Of a stretch of 64,000 nucleotides of DNA, positions 31,840 to 39,681 are shown in pieces. The notes beneath the pieces are model-generated. The model made no database searches. It worked only from the letters and a program-made list of their open reading frames with translations, and had not been told where the DNA came from. Both the position numbers and the translations under genes were made by a program. This stretch comes from Actinomycetospora sp. TBRC 11914 (GTDB lineage Bacteria > Actinomycetota > Actinomycetes > Mycobacteriales > Pseudonocardiaceae). Location: NCBI RefSeq assembly GCF_012933465.1, contig NZ_JABBND010000003.1, forward strand, positions 186,001-250,000, in the 5' to 3' direction. Position 1 is the first letter of the stretch. Every line of letters begins with the position of its first letter.

Positions 31840-32634
31840 TCACCGCATCGGACGGCGCCGTTCGCCGACGCGGGCGACCACGGGGGTCAGGTACCGGGCG
31901 GCGGCCGGGAGCACGGACTGTGTCCGGGTGAGCCATCCGCGCCACGCCGGCAGGACCTTGAGCTGGCGGCGGGAGGAGAGCAGGTCCATGGCGCCCTCGA
32001 CGACCTCGTCGACGCCCAGCACCCGGGGCCCGGTGAACAGCAGCGCGGAGCTGGGCCGGTCGGAGACCGCGTGCAGCAGCTCGGTGCTCACCGCATCCGG
32101 GCACAGGGCGCGCACCCGGATCGGGCGGCGCGCGGCGCCCAGCTCGATGTGCAGCGCCTGGGAGTAGGACAGCGCCGCGGCCTTGCTGGCCCCGTAGATC
32201 GCGAGCCCGGGTGTCGGGCCGAGCCCGGACAGCGAGACCACGTTGAGGATGTCACCGCGGCGCATGACGTCGACCGCGGCGCGGCAGCCGTGGACCACCC
32301 CGAGGGTGTTGATCTCGATGGTCGAGGTGACCTCGGCGTCGGTGGAGTCCCACACCGGGGCAGTCGAGAGCACGCCGGCGTTGTTGACCCAGACCGTCAC
32401 CTCGCCGAGGTCCGCGGCGGCGAGGGCGACGGCGCGGTGGGCGGAGGGGTCGCGGACATCGAGGGGCATGGCGGTCGCCGGGCCGTCGAGGGCGTCGGCG
32501 GTCGCCCGGGCGGCGGCGGCGTCGACGTCGGTGACGACGAGGTGGTGACCGCGCGCCGAGAGGGCCCGGGAGATCCCGGCACCGATCCCGCGCCCGGCTC
32601 CGGTGACCACGGCGACTCCGGCGTGACCGCTCAT
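31840..32634 (-). CDS. Short-chain dehydrogenase/reductase
   Basis: A 264-residue classical SDR: TGAGRGIGAGISRAL at about residues 11-25, NNAG in VWVNNAGVLST, catalytic Ser in VSLSGLGPTPG and Tyr/Lys in YGASKAA. The C-terminal 50 residues (LLSSRRQLKVLPAWRGWLTR onward) are longer than in minimal SDRs and resemble the membrane-associating tail of SDRs acting on lipids or retinol-like substrates. Substrate unknown. ATG at 32634 with a weak GAGGGG site. Divergent from yjbQ with a family D repeat between. Confidence 0.82.
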   Translation of the reverse strand: MSGHAGVAVVTGAGRGIGAGISRALSARGHHLVVTDVDAAAARATADALDGPATAMPLDVRDPSAHRAVALAAADLGEVTVWVNNAGVLSTAPVWDSTDAEVTSTIEINTLGVVHGCRAAVDVMRRGDILNVVSLSGLGPTPGLAIYGASKAAALSYSQALHIELGAARRPIRVRALCPDAVSTELLHAVSDRPSSALLFTGPRVLGVDEVVEGAMDLLSSRRQLKVLPAWRGWLTRTQSVLPAAARYLTPVVARVGERRRPMR

Positions 32635-32669
32635 GGGCGAGGTCCCCTCTCTGGTGGTGGCCGACCGTG

Positions 32670-32745
32670 GGTGCAAGCGAAGCGTCCCTATCGGCGTGCT
32701 CGGTTACATCGCTTGCAGATCCAGTGGCAGGAAATCCGCTCCGTC
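32670..32745. repeat. Repeat family D, copy 2
   Basis: Arms TGCAAGCG (32672-32679) and CGCTTGCA (32710-32717) enclose CCCTATCGGCGTGCTCG, the reverse complement of the core of copy 1 at 21688-21756. Similarity continues rightward over ATCCAGTGGCAG. It occupies the spacer between the divergent SDR and yjbQ genes. Confidence 0.75.
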
Positions 32746-32799
32746 GGGCGCGGACCGGGCGATCCTGGCGCACCCCGGCGCGCCGTAGGCTCGCAGGTG

Positions 32800-33210
32800 A
32801 TGCGCAGCGAGGAGATCGAGATCCGGACCGGTGGTGACGAGGCCGTCCGCGACATCACCCGGGAGTGCGAGCGTTTCCTCTCCGGCAGCGGCGCCGACGA
32901 CGGTCTGCTGCACGTGTTCGTCCCGCACGCGACGGCGGGCCTCGCGGTGATCGAGACCGGCGCCGGCAGCGACGACGACCTGCTCCGCCAGCTGCGCGAG
33001 CTCCTCCCCGCCGACGACCGCTGGGGCCACCGCCACGGCTCCCCCGGCCACGGCCGCGACCACGTCCTGCCCGCGCTGATCAGTCCCTCGCTGTCGATCC
33101 CGGTGCTCGACGGCCGCATGGCGCTGGGCACCTGGCAGTCGGTGTGCCTCGTCGACACCAACGGGGACAACCCGACGCGTCGCGTGCGTCTCAGCCTGCT
33201 CGCGGGCTGA
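32800..33210 (+). CDS. YjbQ family protein (UPF0047)
   Basis: A 136-residue single-domain protein of the UPF0047/YjbQ family, which includes proteins reported to have thiamin-phosphate synthase activity. Family hallmarks are VFVPHATAGLAVIETG, WGHRHGSPGHGRDHVLPALISPSLSIPV and LGTWQSVCLVDTNGDNPTRRV. Conserved His residues (PHATAG, HGSPGHGRDH) are candidate metal ligands. ATG at 32800 (a GTG lies directly before it); 25 bp upstream of the reductase gene on the same strand. Confidence 0.88.
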   Translation: MRSEEIEIRTGGDEAVRDITRECERFLSGSGADDGLLHVFVPHATAGLAVIETGAGSDDDLLRQLRELLPADDRWGHRHGSPGHGRDHVLPALISPSLSIPVLDGRMALGTWQSVCLVDTNGDNPTRRVRLSLLAG

Positions 33211-33235
33211 GCGGACCGCGCACATCCTGGGCAGA

Positions 33236-34522
33236 GTGGACGCCGTGACCACCCCGACCCGCACCGACGTCCTCATCGTGGGCGCCGGTCCCGCCGGGTC
33301 CGCGGCCGCGGCCCGCGCCGCCGAGGCCGGCCACGAGGTCGTCCTCGCCGACGCCGCCGTCTTCCCCCGCGACAAGGCCTGCGGCGACGGCCTGACCCCC
33401 CGCGCCATCGCCGAGCTGCAGCACCTGGGCCTGGGCGACTGGGTCCGCGGGCGCGGCGAGAACCGGGGCCTGCGCGCGGCCGGGTTCGGGCAGCTGCTCG
33501 AGCTGCCCTGGCCGGGCGGGTCGCTGCCGGCGCACGGTGGCGCGGTCGCGCGGACCGAGCTCGACACCCGGATCCGGGCGGCGGCGCTCGAGCGCGGCGC
33601 GACCGGCGTCGAGGGGGCGCGGGCCGTCGACGTCGAGCGCGACGGGGACCGGGTCGCCGGGGTCGTGTTCGCCACCGACGACGGCCCGGCGACGATCGCC
33701 TGCCGCCGCCTCGTCGTCGCCGACGGGGCCCGCTCGACGCTCGGCCGGGTGCTGGGCCGCGTGTGGCACCGCGACACCGCCTACGGCGTGGCCGCCCGCG
33801 GCTACGTCCGCTCCGGGCGCCACGACGATGAGTGGATCTCCTCGCACCTGGAGCTGCGGGGCGCCGAGGACGAGGTCCTCTCCGGCTACGGCTGGGTGTT
33901 CCCGCTGCACGACGGGCACGTCAACATCGGGGTCGGGACGCTCGCGACAGAGGCCCGGCCGGCCAACATCCGGCTACGCTCGCTCATCGCGCACTACGCG
34001 GCGCAGCGACGCGAGGACTGGCAGCTCGAGGGCGAGGTGCGTGACATCGCGTCGGCGCTGCTGCCGATGGGCGGCGCGGTCTCGGGGGTGGCCGGGCGCA
34101 ACTGGGCCCTCGTCGGCGACGCCGCGGGCTGCGTGAACCCGCTCAACGGCGAGGGCATCGACTACGGGCTGGAGACCGGCCGCACCGTCGTCGACCTGCT
34201 GGGTTCCGACGGTGCCGACGCCGACCTCACCCTCGCCTGGCCCGCGACGCTCCGCCGCCACTACGGGTCGGCCTTCTCCATCGCGCGGCGGCTGGCCGGG
34301 CTCCTGACGACGCCGAGGCTGCTGCCGCTCGCGGGACCGGTCGGGATGCGGTCGCGGGCGCTCATGACGGTGGCGCTGCGCGTCATGGGCAACCTGGTCA
34401 CCGACGAGGACGCCGACCTCGTCGCCCGGGCCTGGCGGCTGGCCGGCCGGGCCTCGATGCGCGCCGACGAGCTCCCGCCGTTCCCGGCCGCCGACCTGCG
34501 CACGCCCGCCGTCGCCGGCTGA
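33236..34522 (+). CDS. Geranylgeranyl reductase family FAD protein (MenJ-like)
   Basis: A 428-residue FAD-dependent reductase. The dinucleotide motif VLIVGAGPAGSAAAARAAEAG is at about residues 12-32, followed by the family mark FPRDKACGDGLTPRA with its Cys (the K-x-C-G-D-G motif), and a second FAD contact WALVGDAAGCVNPLNGEGIDYGLETG around residue 285. In mycobacteria the homologous MenJ saturates one isoprene unit of menaquinone at the membrane; the same job is likely here. Start GTG at 33236. Probably co-transcribed with yjbQ; convergent with an SDR gene across two family B repeats. Confidence 0.86.
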   Translation: MDAVTTPTRTDVLIVGAGPAGSAAAARAAEAGHEVVLADAAVFPRDKACGDGLTPRAIAELQHLGLGDWVRGRGENRGLRAAGFGQLLELPWPGGSLPAHGGAVARTELDTRIRAAALERGATGVEGARAVDVERDGDRVAGVVFATDDGPATIACRRLVVADGARSTLGRVLGRVWHRDTAYGVAARGYVRSGRHDDEWISSHLELRGAEDEVLSGYGWVFPLHDGHVNIGVGTLATEARPANIRLRSLIAHYAAQRREDWQLEGEVRDIASALLPMGGAVSGVAGRNWALVGDAAGCVNPLNGEGIDYGLETGRTVVDLLGSDGADADLTLAWPATLRRHYGSAFSIARRLAGLLTTPRLLPLAGPVGMRSRALMTVALRVMGNLVTDEDADLVARAWRLAGRASMRADELPPFPAADLRTPAVAG

Positions 34523-34531
34523 GGGTCGGTC

Positions 34532-34590
34532 GCGAGGGGCACGGGGCTCAGCCGCGGAGCCGCGCGGACCTGCCCCACGTGCCCCTGATC
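34532..34590. repeat. Intergenic repeat family B, copy 5
   Basis: CGAGGGGCACGGGG at the left and CCTGCCCCACGTGCCCCTG at the right, in the 149-bp spacer between convergent reductase and SDR genes. The stem GAGGGGCAC/GTGCCCCT is preserved. Confidence 0.65.
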
Positions 34591-34614
34591 ACGGAGGCGG
34601 ACCCGACCCCTCCC

Positions 34615-34675
34615 GCGAGGGGCACATCGCGCAGCCCGACAGGCCCGCTCGGGTGCGCCCAGCACTGCTGATCAT
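34615..34675. repeat. Intergenic repeat family B, copy 6 (degenerate)
   Basis: GCGAGGGGCACATCGCGCAG at the left and GTGCGCCCAGCACTGCTGATC at the right. The left half agrees with copies 3 and 4; the right half has lost GTGCCCCTC. It runs to the stop of the SDR gene on the minus strand. Confidence 0.55.
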
Positions 34676-35502
34676 GACCCGACCCCGGGCTTCCAGGGCA
34701 GGACGCGGCCGTGGCGGACCAGCTCGCCGTACATCGCCGGGTCGACCGGACCGAGCGCGAGGTCGAGCAGCGGGCCGGCGGCCTCGTCGGGCGTGGGGGC
34801 GCCGCTGACGTCCCACCACAGCCCCGACGTCGGCGTGTTGATCATCCCGGGGCACACCGCGGCGAGCAGGATCCCCCGGCGACGGTCCGCCTCCCGCCGG
34901 GACGCCGCGAGCGCCCGCACCGCGGCCACCTGGCCGATCTTCGAGGGGATGTTCACGAACCCGGGCCAGTCCCCGCCGCGGGCGCTCCCGTCGGCGACCG
35001 CGTCGCGCCACGCCCCGACCGCCGCGTCGACCTCGTCGAGGGTGGTGCGGCCGTCGAACCGGTCGTGCAGGACCGGGGCGAGGTGGTGAAGTGTCCCCAG
35101 CGAGCTCGCGACGACGAGGAGGCGCCCGCCGTCGGGCAGCCGCGGCGCGAAGGCGCGCAACAGCCGCGTCGTGCCGAAGTTGTTGACCTCGGCGTACCCG
35201 TCGACGATCCCGCGTGGGTCGTCGTCCGGGCCGACGCGCATCACGGCGTTCCCGACGACGACGTCGGCGCCGCCCAGCCGGGCGGCGAGCGCCTCGGCCG
35301 CGTCGGGGTCGGCGACGTCGAGGAGCTCCCCGCGCACCCGCGCCCGGCCCGGCGGGACCGAGGCGACGGCGCGCTCGACCCGCTCGGGGTCGCGGCCGGT
35401 GAGGTACACGGTGTCGCCGGGCTCCATCCGGGCGGCGAGACCGGCGACGAGTGCCAGACCGAGGCCCTGGGTGGCCCCCGTGACGAGGGCGGTCCTGCTC
35501 AC
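34672..35502 (-). CDS. SDR-family protein with altered active site
   Basis: A 276-residue SDR resembling carbonyl-reductase types: cofactor motif TALVTGATQGLGLAL near the N-terminus, GNAVMR in place of NNAG, and VVASSLGTLHHL containing the usual Ser. At the expected Tyr-x-x-x-Lys the sequence reads NIPSK, so the Lys is kept but the catalytic Tyr appears as Asn. It may be inactive, or use another acid, or bind rather than reduce its ligand. GTG start at 35502. Divergent from a LysR regulator 71 bp away, which probably controls it. Confidence 0.8.
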   Translation of the reverse strand: MSRTALVTGATQGLGLALVAGLAARMEPGDTVYLTGRDPERVERAVASVPPGRARVRGELLDVADPDAAEALAARLGGADVVVGNAVMRVGPDDDPRGIVDGYAEVNNFGTTRLLRAFAPRLPDGGRLLVVASSLGTLHHLAPVLHDRFDGRTTLDEVDAAVGAWRDAVADGSARGGDWPGFVNIPSKIGQVAAVRALAASRREADRRRGILLAAVCPGMINTPTSGLWWDVSGAPTPDEAAGPLLDLALGPVDPAMYGELVRHGRVLPWKPGVGS

Positions 35503-35573
35503 GACGACCACGCTAGGAACGGCCGAGGCATTCCTCCAACGAGGGTTCTGCATCTCCGGTATGCGTGTTCGTC
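35503..35573. promoter_or_regulatory. Divergent operator region SDR / LysR gene
   Basis: A 71-bp spacer with an interrupted palindrome GCAT (35550-35553), N7, ATGC (35561-35564), 10 bp before the LysR ATG. LysR proteins typically bind such dyads between themselves and a divergent target; assignment is by position. Confidence 0.4.
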
Positions 35574-36479
35574 ATGTCTCTGGAGAGCGCGTCGGTGACG
35601 TCGCTGCGGGTGTTCCGCGAGGTCGTCGAGCGGGGGACGCTGACCGCCGCGGCCACGGCACTCGGGTACACGCAGTCGGCGGTGTCCCGCCAGGTCGCGG
35701 CGCTGGAGCGTGACGCGGGGACCCCGCTGCTCGAGCGGCACCGGTCGGGCGTGCGGCCCACGGACGCCGGCCGGCTGGTCGCCCGGCGCGCGGCCGCGGT
35801 GCTCGACGAGCTCGGGGCCGGCGCCCGCGAGCTCGCCGGGCTGCCCGACGAGCGGGCCACGGTGCGGCTGGGCTGGTTCGCGACGGCGGGTGCGGTCGTC
35901 GTGCCGCGGGCCCTGGCGGCCCTCGCCCGGTCGGCGCCCGGGATCACCGTCGTCTCCCGGGAGGGGACGACACCCACGCTCGTCCGGGGGCTGCGCGCGG
36001 GCACCCTCGACCTGGCGGTGCTCGCCCAGCTGCCGCCCTACCGCCCGCCCGACACGGAGTCACCGCCCCTGACGCTGCAGGTGATCAGCGAGGGCACGCT
36101 GCGCCTCGGGGTGCCGGCCGGCGACCCGCTCGCCCACCTCGGGTCGGTCACGATCGAGGACCTCCGCGGCCGGGCGTGGATCGCGGGCCCGGAGGGCGCG
36201 CTGGGCGTCTGGCCGGGTCTCGACGAACGCCCCCGGGTCGCCCACACCGCCCGCGACTGGCTCGCCAAGCTCGCCCTCGTCGCGGCCGGGCAGGGGATCA
36301 CGACGGTGCCCTCGGGGCTCGTCGGGTCCCTCCCGGCCGGGGTGGTCGCGCTGCGGGTGCGCGACGGGTCGGCCGAGGACAGGCGGGTGGTCGTCGCCCG
36401 GGTGCCCGGGCCGCCGACGGCCGCCGTCGCGCAGGTCCTGGGTGCGCTTCGCGCCCGTGAGCAGAAAGTGTCCGGATAG
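35574..36479 (+). CDS. LysR-family transcriptional regulator
   Basis: A 301-residue LysR regulator: wHTH TSLRVFREVVERGTLTAAATALGYTQSAVSRQVAALERD at residues 8-46 and a substrate-binding domain from about residue 93 (VRLGWFATAGAVVVPRALAAL). The ATG at 35574 is preferred to a GTG 9 bp earlier. The last residues LRAREQKVSG are encoded inside a family C repeat that also contains the stop codon, so the C-terminus was probably redrawn when the repeat arrived. Likely regulates the divergent SDR; effector unknown. Confidence 0.87.
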   Translation: MSLESASVTSLRVFREVVERGTLTAAATALGYTQSAVSRQVAALERDAGTPLLERHRSGVRPTDAGRLVARRAAAVLDELGAGARELAGLPDERATVRLGWFATAGAVVVPRALAALARSAPGITVVSREGTTPTLVRGLRAGTLDLAVLAQLPPYRPPDTESPPLTLQVISEGTLRLGVPAGDPLAHLGSVTIEDLRGRAWIAGPEGALGVWPGLDERPRVAHTARDWLAKLALVAAGQGITTVPSGLVGSLPAGVVALRVRDGSAEDRRVVVARVPGPPTAAVAQVLGALRAREQKVSG

Positions 36480-36513
36480 CGACACTTTCTGCTCTCGAGG
36501 CCGCAGGCCACCT
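36438..36513. repeat. Repeat family C, copy 1
   Basis: Exact 14-bp arms GAGCAGAAAGTGTC (36459-36472) and GACACTTTCTGCTC (36481-36494) with an 8-bp loop, flanked by CTGGGTGCGCTTCGCGC and GAGGCCGCAGGCCACCT. A second copy is at 37693-37768. It overlaps the end of the LysR gene and reaches the stop of the convergent dehydrogenase gene. Could serve as a bidirectional terminator, but lacks a T-tract. Confidence 0.85.
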
Positions 36514-36514
36514 C

Positions 36515-37558
36515 CTAGGGCGTGATGACGACCTTGAGGGCGAGGTTCGCCGCGGCGTTGCCGAACACGTCGTAGGCCTCGTCGATCTGGTCGAAGGTGA
36601 ACGAGTGCGTCCCCATCTTCTCGGCCGGGATGCGCCCGCTCGCGACCATCTTGAGCAGCGTCGGGATCGACACCGTGTCGACCAGGCCCATCGTCAGCGA
36701 CACGTTGGAGATCCACATGTCCTGCATCGGGATCTCGACCGGGGTGCCGTGGACGCCGACGTTCGCGATCGTCCCGCCCGGCCGCACCAGCGACGCCGCC
36801 GTCAGCAGCGTCTCCGGGTAGCCGACGGCCTCGATCGCCACGTCGACGCCGAGCCCGTCGGTCAGCCCCACGACGTCGGAGACGGTGCCGGGCCCGACCT
36901 CGATCGCGTCGGTCGCCCCGAACTCGAGCGCCCGCTCCAGGCGGAACTTGTTCGAGTCGATCGCGATGACCTTCGAGGCGCCCCACAGCCCCGTCGTGAG
37001 GACCGCGGACAGTCCGACCGCCCCGGCGCCGACGACGGCGACGGTGTTGCCGGGACGCACGCCACCGGCCAGCACCCCGACCTCGTAGCCCGTCGGCAGC
37101 GAGTCGGCGAGGAAGATCGCCTGCTCGTTGGTGACCGAGTCGGGGACGGCGTAGAGCGAGGTGTCGGCGTAGGGCACCCGGACGAGCTCGGCCTGGGTCC
37201 CGTCGATGAGGTGGCCGAAGATCCAGCCGATGCCGCCGACGGTCTGGCAGTGCGAGGGCATCCCGCGCTGGCAGTACTCGCACCGGCCGCACTTGGTGAT
37301 CGCCGGTACCAGCACGCGGTCGCCGACCGAGAAGCCCCGGACCGCGTCGCCGACCTCGGTGATCGTCCCGACGGCCTCGTGCCCGAGGATCCGGCCGTCG
37401 GTGACCGCGGCGACGTCGCCCTGCAGGATGTGCAGGTCGGTCCCGCAGATCGTCGTGGTGTCGACCTTGACGACGACGTCGGTGGGTTCCTGGACGCGGG
37501 CGTCGGGGACGTCCTCCCAGGACTTCGAACCGGGACCGTGGTAGACAAGGGCCTTCAT
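36515..37558 (-). CDS. Zinc-dependent alcohol dehydrogenase
   Basis: A 347-residue medium-chain NAD(P)-dependent alcohol dehydrogenase. Catalytic zinc ligands are in TICGTDLHI and GHEAVGTI; the structural zinc is held by four Cys in CGRCEYCQRGMPSHC. The Rossmann motif is VAVVGAGAVGLSAV near residue 175, followed by IDSNKFRLERA, whose Asp favours NAD. ATG at 37558 with GGAGG 6 bp before. The Fis-type activator gene lies directly upstream on the same strand, a common partner of alcohol or acetoin dehydrogenases. Substrate is probably a short alcohol or diol, by family only. Confidence 0.9.
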   Translation of the reverse strand: MKALVYHGPGSKSWEDVPDARVQEPTDVVVKVDTTTICGTDLHILQGDVAAVTDGRILGHEAVGTITEVGDAVRGFSVGDRVLVPAITKCGRCEYCQRGMPSHCQTVGGIGWIFGHLIDGTQAELVRVPYADTSLYAVPDSVTNEQAIFLADSLPTGYEVGVLAGGVRPGNTVAVVGAGAVGLSAVLTTGLWGASKVIAIDSNKFRLERALEFGATDAIEVGPGTVSDVVGLTDGLGVDVAIEAVGYPETLLTAASLVRPGGTIANVGVHGTPVEIPMQDMWISNVSLTMGLVDTVSIPTLLKMVASGRIPAEKMGTHSFTFDQIDEAYDVFGNAAANLALKVVITP

Positions 37559-37692
37559 GGCGTCCTCCCGTGGGCTGCGCTGCGACGCGACCGACGCTAG
37601 TGGCGCAGGACACACGCGGACTGTCCGACATCGAGACCATCCGGACCGGCCGTCGGGCCCCGCCGCCGCCGACTGTCCCGCTCCCGGGACAC

Positions 37693-37768
37693 CTGGGTGC
37701 GCTCCGCGCTCGTGAGCACAAAGTGCCGCTATAGCGACAGTTTCTGCTCACGAGGCCGAAGGCCACCT
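37693..37768. repeat. Repeat family C, copy 2
   Basis: Matches copy 1 at about 80 percent over 76 bp: CTGGGTGCGCTCCGCGC, GTGAGCACAAAGTGCCGC, TATA, GCGACAGTTTCTGCTCAC, GAGGCCGAAGGCCACCTA. The arms pair at 15 of 18 positions. Its right end again coincides with the stop of a minus-strand gene, here the activator. Confidence 0.85.
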
Positions 37769-39653
37769 ACGCGATGTAGCTGATCCCGAACGCGTCGATC
37801 TTGCGGTAGAGCGAGGACCGGGCGATGCCGAGCATCGCGGCCGCCTTGTAGCGGTTGCCGCGGGTCTCGTAGAGCGCGTGGATGATCGCGTCGGCCTGCG
37901 CGGTCTCCAGCATCGTCAGCCGCGGCGCGCTGGTGAAGCAGAACGCCGGCAGGTCGGGCGGCTGCACCACCCCGACGGGCTTGCGGGCCACGACGTAGCG
38001 CAGCACGTCCTCGAGCTCGGCGATGTTGCCCGGCCACGAGTAGCCCTCCAGCACCCGCACGACCTGGTGGGAGAGCCGCAGCGAGCGGGCCCCGGTGGTC
38101 GAGCGCAGCACCGAGCGCGCGATCTCGGCGAGCTCGTCGGAGCGGTGGCGCAGGGCCGGCACGCGGACCGTCTCGTGGAAGTGGCGCAGCAGCAGCCCGT
38201 AGGGCCGTCCGGCGTCGACCGAGGCACTGTCGAGGCAGCCGACCACCACCACCCGGCCCGGCAGCACCGTCAGCGGGCGCAGCGCCTCGTCGAGCCGGCG
38301 GGCGCTGCGCGGGGTGAGGGTGTGGACGCCGTCGAGCAGCACCAGGTGCACGTCGGCGGCCGGGTCGTCGAGGGGCACGTCGTGGCCGTCGCCGAGGGCC
38401 GCGCAGTCGACGGTCGTCGACGTCCCGCGCGGGAAGAGGTGGGCGAACCGCTCGCGGGCCAGGGTGCGCTTCCCGACCCCGGTCTCCCCCACGAGCAGCA
38501 GGTGCCGGCGGTGCGCGAGCGTGGCGGTGGCGTCGCGGCGGGCCCGGACGAAGGGGCTGAAGAGCTCCTGGTTGGCCCGCAGCCGCGCCTCCTCCGAGGC
38601 CTCGGCCGACGGGCCGCCGCGCAGCTCGGCGGCGAAGTCCCGGCGCGCGGTCGGCGCGACGTGCGAGCCCTGGCGACGGCGGGCCTCCCGGGCCGCCGTC
38701 GTCGTCCGCCCGGCTGCCACGTGCGCCTCCACCGGCCACCCGCCGAGGACGGCGCCGAGCACCTCCGCGTCGCCGCCGCGCACCTCCTGCACCCGCACCT
38801 CGGCGCACAGTCCCGACGGCAGGTCGAGGTGGCGCGCGGCCTCGGTCTCGTCGAGCAGGACGCTGGCGGTGAGCAGGTCGTGCAGCGCCTGCTGGTCCGG
38901 CGGGGCCAGGGCCTGCGCGCCGCGACCGACCCACAGGTCGTCGCCGGCGGCGGCGAGCACCCACGGCACGCCGTCCGCGCGCAGGTCGGCCGCGGCGTCG
39001 TGCACCGCGAGGACCCGACGGTGCCGCTCGGCCTCCTCGTGCCCGACGACGGCGGCCGCGAGCGTCCGGGCGAGCGCCAGCGGCGTCCCGCCCCGTGCGG
39101 AGGCGTGGGTGACGACGACGACGGCGGCCCGGTGCGCGCCGAGCGTCACCGGTGCGGCGGCGTCGCGCAGGACCCGCAGCCCCGGGTGCAGGTGCTCCGC
39201 GCCCTCGACGAGGGCCGAGCGGCGGGTGTGGCGGGCGAGGGCGGCGGCCGTCGTCCCGACCGCGCGCTCGTCGTGCCGGTGGCCCGGGACCCACCACGCG
39301 GCGTCGAGCAGCTCGGCCGGCGCGGTGGCGGTGTCGTGGCGCAGTCGCAGGGTGCCGTCCTCGCCGACGAGCCCGACGGCGCACCCGGCGTCGGGGTTCT
39401 CCAGCGCGAAGGCGCCGAGGACGGCGTCGGCGGCGGCGAGGAGCGGGCCGGCGTCGTGGTGGCCGACGAAGGGGGCCGGCGCGCCGGCCACCGCGGCCGC
39501 ACCGGAGCGCTCCCAGGAGGCGAGGACCTCGGCCCGGACCTCCTCCGGGGCGAGCGTCGACCGGCCGCCGCGCAGGAACCGGGCCCGGGCGGCGTCGAGG
39601 TCCCGCTCCGGCGCCACGTCCGGGGACGGTAGGCCGGTCGAGCGGTCCCGCAC
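37767..39653 (-). CDS. Fis-family activator with degenerate sigma-54 interaction module
   Basis: About 628 residues: an N-terminal GAF-like sensor region (residues 60-230), a central AAA+ domain with Walker A GETGVGKR and a Walker B-like HLVLLDGVH, and a C-terminal Fis-type HTH (ETRGNRYKAAAMLGIARSSLYRKIDAFG). This is the AcoR layout. The GAFTGA loop that touches sigma-54 is missing between Walker A and B, and actinobacteria lack sigma-54, so it must act with another sigma factor. The start is uncertain: GTG at 39653 or 39617; neither has a good ribosome site. Directly upstream of the alcohol dehydrogenase and likely its regulator. Confidence 0.78.
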   Translation of the reverse strand: MRDRSTGLPSPDVAPERDLDAARARFLRGGRSTLAPEEVRAEVLASWERSGAAAVAGAPAPFVGHHDAGPLLAAADAVLGAFALENPDAGCAVGLVGEDGTLRLRHDTATAPAELLDAAWWVPGHRHDERAVGTTAAALARHTRRSALVEGAEHLHPGLRVLRDAAAPVTLGAHRAAVVVVTHASARGGTPLALARTLAAAVVGHEEAERHRRVLAVHDAAADLRADGVPWVLAAAGDDLWVGRGAQALAPPDQQALHDLLTASVLLDETEAARHLDLPSGLCAEVRVQEVRGGDAEVLGAVLGGWPVEAHVAAGRTTTAAREARRRQGSHVAPTARRDFAAELRGGPSAEASEEARLRANQELFSPFVRARRDATATLAHRRHLLLVGETGVGKRTLARERFAHLFPRGTSTTVDCAALGDGHDVPLDDPAADVHLVLLDGVHTLTPRSARRLDEALRPLTVLPGRVVVVGCLDSASVDAGRPYGLLLRHFHETVRVPALRHRSDELAEIARSVLRSTTGARSLRLSHQVVRVLEGYSWPGNIAELEDVLRYVVARKPVGVVQPPDLPAFCFTSAPRLTMLETAQADAIIHALYETRGNRYKAAAMLGIARSSLYRKIDAFGISYIA

Positions 39654-39681
39654 CAGGGCCGGAGGCGTCTCATCCCGAGAC

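Noticed and set aside
37767-39653. A sigma-54 promoter for the alcohol dehydrogenase
   Set aside because: No GGCAC-N5-TTGCA-like box was seen upstream of the dehydrogenase, and the activator lacks the sigma-54 loop.
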